A stretch of 64,000 bases of DNA. Origin: Lachancea mirantina. Taxonomy: Eukaryota; Ascomycota; Saccharomycetes; Saccharomycetales; Saccharomycetaceae. Within the stretch, counting starts at the first letter, position 1. Every line of letters begins with the position of its first letter. The notes under the pieces are model-generated. The model was not told the origin of the DNA, searched no databases, and saw only the letters and a program-made list of their open reading frames with translations. This document shows positions 48,661 to 58,795 of this stretch, one piece after another. Both the position numbers and the translations under genes were made by a program. The stretch covers positions 1,240,001 through 1,304,000 of the forward strand of contig LT598469.1 of NCBI GenBank assembly GCA_900074745.1, written 5' to 3'.

Positions 48661-50148
48661 TCAAGAAGCAGCAAACTCCACATGTTCTTTGGCGAACTGT
48701 ATAGCCTTTTGAGCCTCAGCGCCTGTAAGTTCATGCTTGACTTTGACATGTCTGCTCAGTGCATCACCGCGAGAAAAAGTCTTTTGATAACCTTCCTCTC
48801 CTTGTTCTTGTATGCAGATCAAACAACGGAAAACCTTCTTCTTGCTAGCATGTATCGTTTTCTGATGCCTTATAAGATCGTAAGGTCTGGAAAATTTTTT
48901 GAGACAAGGCTGATTTGTCAAGGGATTTATCAACTGACATGTATGCACATCTTGACCGTGACCCGGAGTTGACGCCAAAGCAGCTCCTCCTGGCGAGCTT
49001 GCAACTAATGAAGTAAGTTTCTTCTTTATGCTGGGAGCAGGAACAACTGAGCATGAAGACTTTCGCCTACTGGAGTGTTTTCTTCTTCTTGCGATAGATG
49101 CCACCGACGGGGATGAAGTATGATCCATTTTGGCTTCAAGCCCACGATGGCTGGATAAAATACCAGCGCCATCGGGCGTCGATTCCCGGGTAACACGGGT
49201 GCTTGAGGGAGCTGTGAAGTCGCTTGAGTCAATGACGCTGGATTTACGCAGCTTACCCTGATATATCATATCCTCGTCAAAACTCTCTTCGTCTTCATCT
49301 TCTTCGCTCGAATGGCTATCACTGTCGTCGTCGTCATCGTCATCAAGTAAAGCTACGTCATGCCTGTCATCGTCGACAAAGCTGGAAGGTGGCCTTCTTT
49401 CGCCAAATATATGAGATTCTTCGTCTTTCACTGCAGGATATGCCAGAGGAGTCTCGGACGATGACCTCTCGATCGGAGTCACTTGACGCCATTCATTCAT
49501 GAACTGGGAGCCTTCCACGTCTTCGTCACCGTCTTCATCGTCGTCATCCTCATCGTCACTTAGATCGTCGGTAAACTCGCGATCGAATATCGACATAGCG
49601 TCCTGAGAAGTCGTAGTGGATTCTTGTAGGGGCCAGCTGAACACTTTTTGACTATCATCATAGTAGTATTCTGGAGAGAAAGCGTCTTCTAAGTCCAACA
49701 TATCGTCACCTTGGAAAAGTGAAGGGGCCGAAATCCTCACGTCCTGCGGGTGACTGGGTAGTCTGGTCAAAAACGGGTTAACGCTCATGACCGCATTTAA
49801 AGAAACGGTCGCCTGCTGTGGAGTTACGCCTCCAGCATGTGCGGCACCACCATTCGTGGCCAAAACGGGTTTTTCGAGCGACATAGTTGTCAGCGAGGGA
49901 TCTGCGTATTTGCTGAATATTTGCTGCGATCCGGCGTCGTTTGCCTCTGTCAACGTCATGCCGTTAAACGACTGTTCCGGAAGCATCAGCAGATCTTCTA
50001 GGGACCGGTTCTTCCACGTCTTGGGAGTACTATTACTAACAGCTGTTTCGACTCCTCCATTATCCGCAGCAAAGCGATGGTGGTACAGCTCTTCGTCCAG
50101 CACGTCCGTGAGTGTTCTTGCGAGTGGGTTGAGTTCAGTGCTTGTCAT
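48661..50148 (-). CDS. RPN4: Proteasome gene activator Rpn4
   Basis: Short-lived C2H2 transcription factor that binds PACE elements and raises proteasome subunit expression, and is itself destroyed by the proteasome. The 495 residues (531 in S. cerevisiae) have acidic activation stretches at about 200-300 (runs of Asp/Glu). The C-terminal zinc-finger region at about 400-480 includes CLKKFSRPYDLIRHQKTIH and the unusual second finger with a long Cys-to-His loop ending KTFSRGDALSRHVKVKH. It occupies the YDL020C position beside the GPM gene, with THI20 on its upstream side. Confidence 0.93.
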   Translation of the reverse strand: MTSTELNPLARTLTDVLDEELYHHRFAADNGGVETAVSNSTPKTWKNRSLEDLLMLPEQSFNGMTLTEANDAGSQQIFSKYADPSLTTMSLEKPVLATNGGAAHAGGVTPQQATVSLNAVMSVNPFLTRLPSHPQDVRISAPSLFQGDDMLDLEDAFSPEYYYDDSQKVFSWPLQESTTTSQDAMSIFDREFTDDLSDDEDDDDEDGDEDVEGSQFMNEWRQVTPIERSSSETPLAYPAVKDEESHIFGERRPPSSFVDDDRHDVALLDDDDDDDSDSHSSEEDEDEESFDEDMIYQGKLRKSSVIDSSDFTAPSSTRVTRESTPDGAGILSSHRGLEAKMDHTSSPSVASIARRRKHSSRRKSSCSVVPAPSIKKKLTSLVASSPGGAALASTPGHGQDVHTCQLINPLTNQPCLKKFSRPYDLIRHQKTIHASKKKVFRCLICIQEQGEEGYQKTFSRGDALSRHVKVKHELTGAEAQKAIQFAKEHVEFAAS

Positions 50149-50654
50149 TCAATCAATAACCAAAACAGCCCTCTAGTACTCGAATAGAGACAGTAGAGAG
50201 GCCGCTATGGGGATTAGTGGTTTACAGAGTGGTTAGTGATCTTGATACGTTGACAAATTATTAAAAGAGCCTGAGCTTGAAACGAGGATCAAAACAACGT
50301 GTGAAATGATGATAAATTTCCGTTCAAAATGATACAAATCGAATTTTCTAGAAGAAAATTTCTTAGGCGAACGGTCCCGAAAATGCATGGCCATATGGAG
50401 CATGTAAGTGTATACCAACTATGACCCCTCAGATGCATAAAGTTACACATTTACGAGACTTAAATCCACAGGACCTCGGCGGCTAACACAAACAAGTGAC
50501 AACAAGCAGGGCTGCTCAATACAGGTGGAACGAGAATTAATATAGTGAGACTAAAGTGAGCATTAGACGTTTATAGAAATATCTCTGGTGAGGGGACGCA
50601 AGTTTATGTAGTGGTCCTTTTATCGTAGAAAACGTTGCTTGTAATCGATTTCCC
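50149..50654. other. Intergenic RPN4 promoter / THI20 3' side
   Basis: About 505 bases. In S. cerevisiae the RPN4 promoter carries Yap1, Pdr1 and Hsf1 sites; I could not pick out a convincing match by eye. Confidence 0.4.
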
Positions 50655-52352
50655 TCAATTCTGCTCGGGCTCGTAAGCTAAGGCCGAGTCCCAAAATTGG
50701 GTCTCGAGTTCACAAACAGCCGCGTAGATCTTGCACAACGAATCCCAGTCCTCAGTCATTTGGCAAACTCTATCCAGCAAAATCTTACCTTCTTCCATAC
50801 CTTCCTTGAACCAGGCAGCCAAGTAGTCTTGACACCAGGCATAGTAGATATCGTCTTCTGGTACGGTGATGTTCTTTTCCTGGTTGATGAGGGCGTAGCC
50901 GTATCCCATCAAACAAGGCGAGAGAGCTACGCATAGATCTTCCCACGAGCCGCGATTAGCCACGTCCAAGAAGAAACGGGCATAGTTTTTGAGGGCGTCG
51001 CTTTTGCGGATCTGATCAAAATGCTTCATGTCTTTAATACCAAAGTAACCTGATACCTTTTCGCGGTGTTTTTCCATTTCGGTCTTGATTTTGCCAATAA
51101 TTGTGACAGATTTGTCGACGTCCTCGGCCGTGGGCGCCTTGCTTGCAGATATACAGTGGATCTGGGCATAGTTCTCGAGGTATGCGTAGTCTTGCTCCAA
51201 AAAGAACCGGAACTTGTATCTGGGCAGCGTACCGTCCGCGATCTGTCTGACGAAGTCGTGGTTGATATAGGATTCCCAATGGGGCTTGACACGAGGATCG
51301 CTGATCAAGAATTCAAAGAAAGAGCCGCTGTCCCGGATTTGAGCTTTCAAATTGCTGTTCACAGCTTTGGTGCCGGCGGCAGCAGAGTTAAGTGCGTGAG
51401 CAGAGTAACATACATCGTTCACCATTTCATCTAGTGGCTTTTCAATGCCGTAAACATGATTGATAGGTCCATTCTCTGTGACATGGCTCTTGGTCACATT
51501 GCACCCGATACCGATGGCATTGTGAACATATTGGATAGCACCGTAGACAGCGTGCTCGAGGCTCTCACCATGCGCTAAGTTACTGCTAATGGCCGACGCC
51601 AGCGTGCATCCGGTTCCATGGGTGCTTTTCGAAGGGCAAAACTTGCTCTCGTAGATAGTGTGAGTTCCGCTACCAGACACAAGAACATCTGTAACGTATT
51701 TCCGTCCAGAAGCAGCGGTCCAAGGACAGTGACCGCCTTTCAATAACACATTCTTGCTTTTCGTAACTTCCTGGACCTTTTTCGCGAGCGCAATCATGTC
51801 TTGAACGCTGTTCAAAGCCGTTTCCTTGCCGACAATTTGCATACTTTCGTACACGTTCGGAGTAACTAGCGTCGAAAGATGGGTCAAACGGCAAATATCC
51901 TTGATTACTTCGTCGTCTTCCGCAAGCATTGCGCCAGAAGTAGCGACCAAAACTGGGTCAACCACCAGTTGAGGTCTGGCTGACTCTTCCAACTTCGACA
52001 GCCTATCGCGCAAAACATGAGTGGCGTCTCTAGTCAACATACCGGTTTTAATCACGTCGACTCTCATGTCTCTCAGATTGCCATCCAAAATGGCCTCTAC
52101 AAGGTCTTTAGGACTCTTGACGATTTTAGACACTCCCACGGGAGTTTGGGCCGTGATGGCCACAATACATGTCAAGCCGTAACATTTGTGCGCCGTTATC
52201 GTTTTCAAATCGGCTTCTATACCAGCACCTCCACTAGGATCAGAAGTTGCATAAGTCATAACAGTTGGCAATTTATCATCATGGTTTAATCCTGCGTATG
52301 GGGGTGGAGCATTGACCAGAACTGGTTCCTCCATTTGACTCGGCGTCGTCAT
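50655..52352 (-). CDS. THI20: HMP-P kinase / thiaminase II bifunctional protein
   Basis: Thiamine pathway enzyme with two fused domains. The N-terminal ThiD-like kinase (about 28-300) phosphorylates hydroxymethylpyrimidine phosphate and shows SDPSGGAGIEADLKTI, VDPVLVATSGAML, VTPNVYE and the anion-hole motif STHGTGCTLASAI. The C-terminal TenA/thiaminase II domain (about 340-560) shows FRFFLEQDYAYLENYA, SPCLMGYGYAL and the terminal W..LC.IY..VCELE.QFWD pattern. The 565 residues compare with 551 in Thi20 (YOL055C). S. cerevisiae has three paralogues (THI20, THI21, THI22), and gene order points to THI20. Confidence 0.95.
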   Translation of the reverse strand: MTTPSQMEEPVLVNAPPPYAGLNHDDKLPTVMTYATSDPSGGAGIEADLKTITAHKCYGLTCIVAITAQTPVGVSKIVKSPKDLVEAILDGNLRDMRVDVIKTGMLTRDATHVLRDRLSKLEESARPQLVVDPVLVATSGAMLAEDDEVIKDICRLTHLSTLVTPNVYESMQIVGKETALNSVQDMIALAKKVQEVTKSKNVLLKGGHCPWTAASGRKYVTDVLVSGSGTHTIYESKFCPSKSTHGTGCTLASAISSNLAHGESLEHAVYGAIQYVHNAIGIGCNVTKSHVTENGPINHVYGIEKPLDEMVNDVCYSAHALNSAAAGTKAVNSNLKAQIRDSGSFFEFLISDPRVKPHWESYINHDFVRQIADGTLPRYKFRFFLEQDYAYLENYAQIHCISASKAPTAEDVDKSVTIIGKIKTEMEKHREKVSGYFGIKDMKHFDQIRKSDALKNYARFFLDVANRGSWEDLCVALSPCLMGYGYALINQEKNITVPEDDIYYAWCQDYLAAWFKEGMEEGKILLDRVCQMTEDWDSLCKIYAAVCELETQFWDSALAYEPEQN

Positions 52353-53664
52353 CCCTGGTACTATTAATTAAATGCAACTTGGTCTTTCTCTCCATTCTTT
52401 ATTCAATGGCCGATTTTTCGAATGCTCCTTCTGCCTTTAATATGATGGAAGACAACCGTTATTCTAACGGTTGCCCTACAAAATCTGACATTGAATCTCG
52501 CCATGAAGTTCGAAAATCAACTATAAAGGCATCATACCACACCATTTCGCGAATATGCAAACATCAAGCGCCCGCTAGTATTCGTATTCGTTCTTGGAAG
52601 CGTTACCAGTTGAATTGACCATCAAGATCCATTACCATGATGCCATGATGGTCTCCAGACATAGCCGACATAGATAAAACATGAAGGGTGCCAGTACTAT
52701 GTAGTTCTGCATTTGGGTGATTGTTAACAACCCTCAGGTATGGTCGTGGATTTACAGAGAATTCGTTAATATGCTACCGTCTGTTTCGCTTGAGAGTGCG
52801 ATTTGAAGTTTAAGCTCTAGATGACAAACATGGAGTGAATATATTTAAAAAATCCGTAAATTAGAAAGCTAGAACGAATTTCAGATCTTCGAGCAATTCT
52901 TGCAAGATAAAGAAGTACGATGTCTACAACGTTTTAGGAAGACCCCGAAGTCGTGGAGACAAAGTACGTTTTATTCCAAGGTATCATTTGTAGGCTGTAG
53001 GGAACCAGTTAAATTACGAAATAAATTGAATCGAGTTAAACAAAAGAAGCACTTAAACCAAAAAACAAGTTGAACTAAGAAATCACTACTGAGACTACGA
53101 GATCATGGAATGAGAAATATATTCATAATGAATCATTAACGTTCGAATTCTTGCGGTCAAGTGCCGACCAAGTTTAATGTCGATACCGTGCCAACCTTTC
53201 TGTATACAACAATGTCAGGATGCCGGTCTACTTCTAAAGCGACAAGTTCTCAACCCGAGGAACAAAAACGATTGGCAAGAAATCTCCTTTTCGAAGTTCC
53301 AGATTCGTGGTGGGTTTGCTCAGCAATCAACAACATTGGACCAGTCTCGGCGAGTGACCCTCAAAAACTGAAAAGCAGATGCGCTTTTAAGCTGCATCTC
53401 GAGAGCTTTCTACCTGGCTGGATGTATTACAACTTGTACTGCAACTTGCAAGACACTTTACGTGATATTCTGCTATACATCTTACACCCTGTCAGGAGTT
53501 TTGAGGACCGGATAATCAATGTCTCATCATGAAACACCGATGCAACAAACACTGGATGGGCTATAATAAGTTGAAAAATGTGGGCTTTACGATGTGACAT
53601 ATCTTCGGAATGAGAAATCGGTGCGCTCAGATTTTTGGATCAATTCCTCACTACTCAATGGTCA
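52353..53664. other. Long divergent intergenic region THI20/yapsin
   Basis: About 1.3 kb. It has a doubled CCATGATG near 52634-52650 and AT-rich stretches. An open frame at 53161-53532 starts at a GTG; from its first ATG it is 106 codons with no family likeness. S. cerevisiae synteny ends here. Confidence 0.45.
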
Positions 53665-55614
53665 ATGATGGTAATTGGGTTGATTTTGATATCGGCAACA
53701 GTGTCGCTGCTAATCCAAAATTCATGCGGGCAACATTTGAAATTGGAATTTGACAAATTAAGAGGTTCCAGTTTCGAGAATTCTTTCTCTACTTTCAAAC
53801 CGGTTTTGTCTAAAAGGTATAATCAAGACACTGGAACTTTAGAATCACCTTTGCTGCAGCAATACCAATTTTACTCCTTGAATTTAGAAATTGGCACTCC
53901 GAGACAATCAGTGGTGGTACTTTTGGACACGGGGTCTTCTGATTTATGGGTCTCGTTGCCTTCAAACCCGTACTGTATGGATCACACCGGCGATCGCGCA
54001 GGCCATCGAAAGCGCGAGTACACTTATGCTCCTCAACCGACTTATAGTGCAGCGCCTGTTACCACAATAAGTGGGATAGCAGTTGAACCCACTATGGACT
54101 GCTCTCAATTTGGAGTTTTTGATGCTGGGAGATCGACAAGCTTCCACGGCAATGTGTCCGAGCCTTATTATATACAATATTCGGATTTTTCGTACGCATA
54201 TGGTTACTGGGCAACTGATGATCTTACACTAGGAGGAACCGCTATAAGCGATCAACAATTCGCCGTGGCGACGAGATCTAACACCTCCGTGGGCGTTTTG
54301 GGGATTGGACTTCGAAAATTGGAGGCTGTGACAGGATACACGAATGCAAGCAACGAGAATTATGACAATTTCCCTCTTACACTGAAAAAAAATGGCATTA
54401 TTGCAAGGACAATTTATTCTCTGTTCCTTAATTCTCCGGACGCCAATTACGGTACGATTCTTTTCGGTGGTGTTGATGCTTCAAGATATACGGGACAGCT
54501 TTACACTCTTCCATTGGTTAACGTTTTCACTTCTTATGGCATTTCTCAACCTGCTGAATTCGACATAACTGTTCAAGGTCTCGGAATGCGATCAGCTTCG
54601 AATTGCCGTCAGGCAACTCTCAGCACGGTCAAATTTCCAGCTTTGCTGGACTCTGGAACTACTCTAATGTATATTGACGAGGCGATCGCCGAACGCATTG
54701 CTGATTTCCTTAATGCAACATGGTCAGACGATTGGGGGTTCTATACGTTCGATTGCAATTCAAGCTACAATGACACGGAGATTGTGTTCGAATTTGGAGG
54801 CTTCCATATAAGGACTCCTGTGAATAATTATGTGCTCGAAACTGATGACGATGAAACCTGTGCATTAGGAATTGTACCGAGCGACCAACACGCGGTATTT
54901 GGAGACGTCTTCTTGACCTCTGCCTATGTTGTGTACGACTTGGACAATCTGGAGATTTCGCTTGCGCAGGCTAACTGGGGTACTACTTCAGATGATATCT
55001 CTGAGGTGATAGGAGCGATCCCAGGTGCGAAGAAGGCACCTGGTTACAGCAACAGCTGGACAGCTTCGGCTGCGAAACTTGATATTGTTACGAGTGACAT
55101 TTTTGAGGGTTTCTCTATAAGCTGCAAACCCACGCTCAATAGTCACACCACAAGTACTTCTCCATCATCGCTGACATCGAATCTCATTAATTCTAGTGTA
55201 CTGGCCAACAACACTGTTGACATAAAACCGAATGGCAGTACTAGATCATACCAAATAACGCAACTGTCGTCGACGCATAATGCCATAACCAGTTCTACAT
55301 CTAACATGGACGAAAACGGCTCATGGCAGTTCGTCTATTCTACGCTTATTCTCATTGATCATGTTACCGTGACCAACTCGTCGTGTTGCGCAACACCGAG
55401 TGTGAGTGCGCTCACAGAGAAGCAAAATGATGATGAAGAACGCAAAGCTTCGCGTTTTGTTTCCGTTTCCACCAGCACAATGTCATCAAAAGGAACAGTC
55501 AAAGCAGAGCAAACTGAGCTGTTTTCCCAGAATTCCGCCATGAGCTTCAAGACCTTTCACTTACCGTTCTATCTCGCATGTATTGTCCCCCTAATGAGCC
55601 TTCTGACTCTCTAG
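53665..55614 (+). CDS. Yapsin-type GPI-anchored aspartyl protease
   Basis: Cell-surface aspartyl protease of the yapsin family (Yps1, Mkc7, Yps3), which cleave after basic residues and help keep the wall intact. The 649 residues start at the ATG at 53665; an in-frame TTG at 53635 was dropped. There is a signal peptide to about residue 23, a propeptide ending in a Lys-Arg at 50-51, and catalytic Asp in DTGSSDLW (88) and DSGTT (329). A yapsin loop with an internal Lys-Arg (116-117) may be cut to give two chains. A Ser/Thr-rich stalk (about 460-620) leads to a hydrophobic C-terminus (FYLACIVPLMSLLTL) typical of a GPI signal. I cannot assign it to one S. cerevisiae yapsin. Confidence 0.9.
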   Translation: MMVIGLILISATVSLLIQNSCGQHLKLEFDKLRGSSFENSFSTFKPVLSKRYNQDTGTLESPLLQQYQFYSLNLEIGTPRQSVVVLLDTGSSDLWVSLPSNPYCMDHTGDRAGHRKREYTYAPQPTYSAAPVTTISGIAVEPTMDCSQFGVFDAGRSTSFHGNVSEPYYIQYSDFSYAYGYWATDDLTLGGTAISDQQFAVATRSNTSVGVLGIGLRKLEAVTGYTNASNENYDNFPLTLKKNGIIARTIYSLFLNSPDANYGTILFGGVDASRYTGQLYTLPLVNVFTSYGISQPAEFDITVQGLGMRSASNCRQATLSTVKFPALLDSGTTLMYIDEAIAERIADFLNATWSDDWGFYTFDCNSSYNDTEIVFEFGGFHIRTPVNNYVLETDDDETCALGIVPSDQHAVFGDVFLTSAYVVYDLDNLEISLAQANWGTTSDDISEVIGAIPGAKKAPGYSNSWTASAAKLDIVTSDIFEGFSISCKPTLNSHTTSTSPSSLTSNLINSSVLANNTVDIKPNGSTRSYQITQLSSTHNAITSSTSNMDENGSWQFVYSTLILIDHVTVTNSSCCATPSVSALTEKQNDDEERKASRFVSVSTSTMSSKGTVKAEQTELFSQNSAMSFKTFHLPFYLACIVPLMSLLTL

Positions 55615-55680
55615 CGATACGGTGGTGATAATAATGATCACCTTGAGATTGTAATAAAAAAACGCTAACAAATATACACA

Positions 55681-56337
55681 TCATTTCTCCGAAAGCACAG
55701 TCTTGACTTTCGTCGACATGATCGTATCTAAAAGTTTTTGAAATGCCTCTGCGATAGTTTTCCGTTCTTCAGACCAAATAGCTGCTCCAGAGTCTGAGTC
55801 ATTTGCGGCCATGGCAATCTCAGCACCTTGAACAGCTTTGACAAGCGTTTCTCTGTCAGGAAAAGCGAGTTGCACTCCGCCTTCAACTGGGATCATCTTC
55901 ACACCTTGCAGAACCTCCGTCAATTGGGCATTGCACTTGCTGCCACCGTGACCGCCATAGCTGACCACCAGAGCGGCTTTATTGCTCCATTCGTGATATA
56001 GAAAATCAATAGCATTTTTGACCACAGCTGGATACCCCCAATTGTACTGTGGGACCACAAAAATGAATCCGTCGTATTTTTGAATTTCCCTGCTCCAGGC
56101 CCTGGTGTGTTCGTGATCATATTTCCCGTTCTTGATCTGCGACGGAATTCCAGATTCATCGAAAAGGGGTAAATTCCATTTTTCCAAATCTATCAACGTC
56201 AATTCTGGTTTTTGTAGATCAGTCAAAACAGGAGAACTGTCTAAGATACAATTTTTAACAAATCTGGCGATTTGAGGGCATACACGAGGCTTTCTCGAGC
56301 TGCAAAGAACAATCGCGATATTTAGAGACTCTGGCAT
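55681..56337 (-). CDS. LOT6: Lot6-like NAD(P)H:quinone reductase
   Basis: FMN-dependent quinone reductase of the flavodoxin fold. In S. cerevisiae Lot6 associates with the 20S proteasome and protects Yap4 in a redox-dependent way. The 218 residues start at the ATG at 56337; the longer TTG frame was dropped. The FMN phosphate loop region CSSRKPRVCPQIARFV is near 9-24, PQYNWGYPAVVKNAIDFLYHEW at about 93-114 binds the isoalloxazine ring, and VSYGGHGG follows. It is longer than Lot6 (191). It is convergent with the yapsin gene, only 66 bases apart. Confidence 0.88.
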   Translation of the reverse strand: MPESLNIAIVLCSSRKPRVCPQIARFVKNCILDSSPVLTDLQKPELTLIDLEKWNLPLFDESGIPSQIKNGKYDHEHTRAWSREIQKYDGFIFVVPQYNWGYPAVVKNAIDFLYHEWSNKAALVVSYGGHGGSKCNAQLTEVLQGVKMIPVEGGVQLAFPDRETLVKAVQGAEIAMAANDSDSGAAIWSEERKTIAEAFQKLLDTIMSTKVKTVLSEK

Positions 56338-56734
56338 TTTATCCTTGATTTTCACGATCAAAGGCTATCTTCCACAGCTTTCAAGACACTCTCTTTATAC
56401 CTGTACGTTTCTTAGGAATCAAATCCCCTCATGTGCAAGGTGTGATCGCTTATATCCGTTTAAACGCGGATCGTCTAGACATTCCATAGTTATCGGTAAA
56501 GCCGCTCTTACGAAGTTCGTAAATCTCAAGGCAAACCTCTTAGATTGTCCACCTCTGATACTCTTTCATCCAGACATCGCTGAGTTTGAGTATCGTCGTT
56601 TTTCACTCAGATTCCTTTCCTCAGGAACCTTCAAAATCCATCATTCATCATCAACGTGGATAGCGAAAAAATTAAATCAGCGTTTTTCATGTTTGACCGA
56701 ATAGAAACAAGTTGGATGTTGAGATGTGGACATT
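56338..56734. other. Divergent promoter region LOT6/UFO1
   Basis: About 400 bases between two divergent starts. No RNA gene or repeat is seen. A 119-codon frame at 56345-56704 has no family likeness. Confidence 0.45.
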
Positions 56735-58693
56735 ATGGATGGTGACACGTTTGGAATGGGCAAGGATGCGGTAGCTACGTTACAAGGTTTACCAACAGAG
56801 GTTTTGATACGGATTTTCAGCTATCTTGATGAGAAGGATTTCCTTAATTTACAGGAAAGTTGTAAACAGTTTGAACAGATTATAAACGATGAAGAATTAT
56901 GGAAAAATCTGTTTGTTTCCCGAATTTATACGCAGTTCTTCCCGTCGTTCTCGAAATCGCCAAAATATAGCATTGAATACATCGAAAGGACCCGAGGTTT
57001 GAACGAGTGGCGCCATAATAGGGCTGTGAAAACGAAATACACGGTTGCAACGCAGAACGTGCATAATCAGCTGGAAAAAGTTATATTTGAGTATCCACGA
57101 TGTGCGTGCTATAGCGACGGTGTGATCATGATTGTGCAATTGCACTCCAAGAGGCGCAAGGACCGTTTGACGTATATGCCGTGCACGACACCGCAGGGTT
57201 GTTCGACGATGCATTTTAACATCAATGCTGCTGTTTTTGGCCGGTTTGATGGACGCGTGTTTGGGAAATTGTTGACAAACAAGTCTCATTTGTCGCCCGT
57301 CACTGAATTTGACGCGTTGCATAGTGCGTGTGTCACTGCTATAACGACCGCAGCGCTTGAGGACTCGCGTGAGGACTGGTGTGTGAGTGGAAGCGAAAAT
57401 GGTGAAATCATATGGTGGTGTGAGGCCAAGATGCGCAGGAAACTGCGTCTTTCGCAACAACCTATTTTGCGCGTCGCAATGAACCGAGACACAACAGTAG
57501 TCATGGATCTCAGGAGGATTTATGTAGTGGAACAAATGGAAGCTGTCGATGTCATCGATGTGCCATACGAGCTGGCTCGAAATCCGAATCAATTGCATTT
57601 TTTCAAGATCGATTTTGGCGGTAAGTTGCTCATCATAGGAGATACAAGGCGCATCTACGTCATATCTATTAATCCACACAAAGATTTCGGGTTCACAAGG
57701 TCATTGGAATTTGTTGAGAGAATTCAAGACATTGGCATTGATGAGGTGACCTCTAAGAGACAACAGAATTCTCATATTGCCGGGGGAGACGGCTGTTTCC
57801 TCGCAATAATGACTGCGGACAACTCGGTGACTACAATCAACATTCGAGCTCCAGGGACAATTTTACGAACTCAGACAAAACTGGATTTTAAGGGCGAGCT
57901 TTTCGCATGTAAAGTGAACAATCTCGTGCTGGTGTGCGCGTTTAGTGAAAGTTTGGGCATTTTTGACGCTGCGAATGGTACTGAGCTCAGAGTTGTTCGC
58001 AAAACCGAAAAGATTCCCCAATTTTTAGACGTTTCGCATGGCCGCATGATAGTCGGAAGTGGCAACGTGTTGAATTATTTGCAGTATACTACCAACGATG
58101 AGCCAACCAAGAGAAAGCACAGCGTCTCATCCAAGACAAGGAGCAACAAGTGGACGGACGTTCTTCACACTCAATTAGATCTCTACAACGAAGACGAAAA
58201 GCAGCGGGTAGATAGTATACAGCGCTCACAGACTCTTCAACGAAGGTTTGTTGGAGATGTGGAAGACGAAGAACTGCAATTGGAGATAGCCATGATGGAA
58301 TCTCGAGATGTCCATTCTCACAGTTTGCCTCAAGTTCACAATGGTGAGGAGCAGGACGACGAGCTACTTCTTGCTCTGGAACAGTCCAGGCTCAGTTATG
58401 AAGGAGACGTCAATACTGAAACGCGGGAGAATGACCAGGAACTGTTCACGGCTCTGAGGTTATCCTCAGCAGAAAGTACCAATCGTATCAATTCGAGACG
58501 CCTGGAGCGACGTAGAGCACCATTAGGAGAATACCTCGGCCCTGACTCATCTCATTTTGCCAACGAGGCTGGTAATCGAAATAGTCTAAGTCCCTCAACA
58601 AACGATATCACTCCGCATTCCGCTGATCGTCTCGAGTACGATGAAGATCTGCAGCTGGCATTTGCCCTTTCTCTTAGCGAGGAACGAAACTGA
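56735..58693 (+). CDS. UFO1: F-box protein Ufo1 with UIM-like repeats
   Basis: Substrate receptor of an SCF ubiquitin ligase; in S. cerevisiae it targets HO endonuclease and Rad30. The 652 residues start at the ATG at 56735, nine bases after an in-frame GTG. The F-box is at about 12-55 (LPTEVLIRIFSYLDEKDFLNLQESCKQFEQI). A WD-like propeller with WCVSGSENGEIIWWCEA and similar strands fills 120-460. The C-terminus carries ubiquitin-interacting-type helices: EELQLEIAMMESRD, DDELLLALEQSRL, DQELFTALRLSSAES and DEDLQLAFALSLSEE at the very end. Ufo1 (668 residues) is known for three UIMs. Gene order with AIM33, ALO1 and TUB1 matches YML088W onward. Confidence 0.92.
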   Translation: MDGDTFGMGKDAVATLQGLPTEVLIRIFSYLDEKDFLNLQESCKQFEQIINDEELWKNLFVSRIYTQFFPSFSKSPKYSIEYIERTRGLNEWRHNRAVKTKYTVATQNVHNQLEKVIFEYPRCACYSDGVIMIVQLHSKRRKDRLTYMPCTTPQGCSTMHFNINAAVFGRFDGRVFGKLLTNKSHLSPVTEFDALHSACVTAITTAALEDSREDWCVSGSENGEIIWWCEAKMRRKLRLSQQPILRVAMNRDTTVVMDLRRIYVVEQMEAVDVIDVPYELARNPNQLHFFKIDFGGKLLIIGDTRRIYVISINPHKDFGFTRSLEFVERIQDIGIDEVTSKRQQNSHIAGGDGCFLAIMTADNSVTTINIRAPGTILRTQTKLDFKGELFACKVNNLVLVCAFSESLGIFDAANGTELRVVRKTEKIPQFLDVSHGRMIVGSGNVLNYLQYTTNDEPTKRKHSVSSKTRSNKWTDVLHTQLDLYNEDEKQRVDSIQRSQTLQRRFVGDVEDEELQLEIAMMESRDVHSHSLPQVHNGEEQDDELLLALEQSRLSYEGDVNTETRENDQELFTALRLSSAESTNRINSRRLERRRAPLGEYLGPDSSHFANEAGNRNSLSPSTNDITPHSADRLEYDEDLQLAFALSLSEERN

Positions 58694-58795
58694 GAGGGGA
58701 GCCTTTTTGCATGAAGGTTGATGATTTTAAAGCTTCAATATTTACATATTCTCACTAGAGACTCTATCTGGTCCTTAAATTCAAAATAACCCAGC

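Noticed and set aside
53161-53532. Frame upstream of the yapsin gene
   Set aside because: It starts at GTG; the ATG-started part is 106 codons with no family likeness.
56897-57679. 260-codon frame opposite UFO1
   Set aside because: Shadow frame overlapping a clearly coding gene; low-complexity translation.
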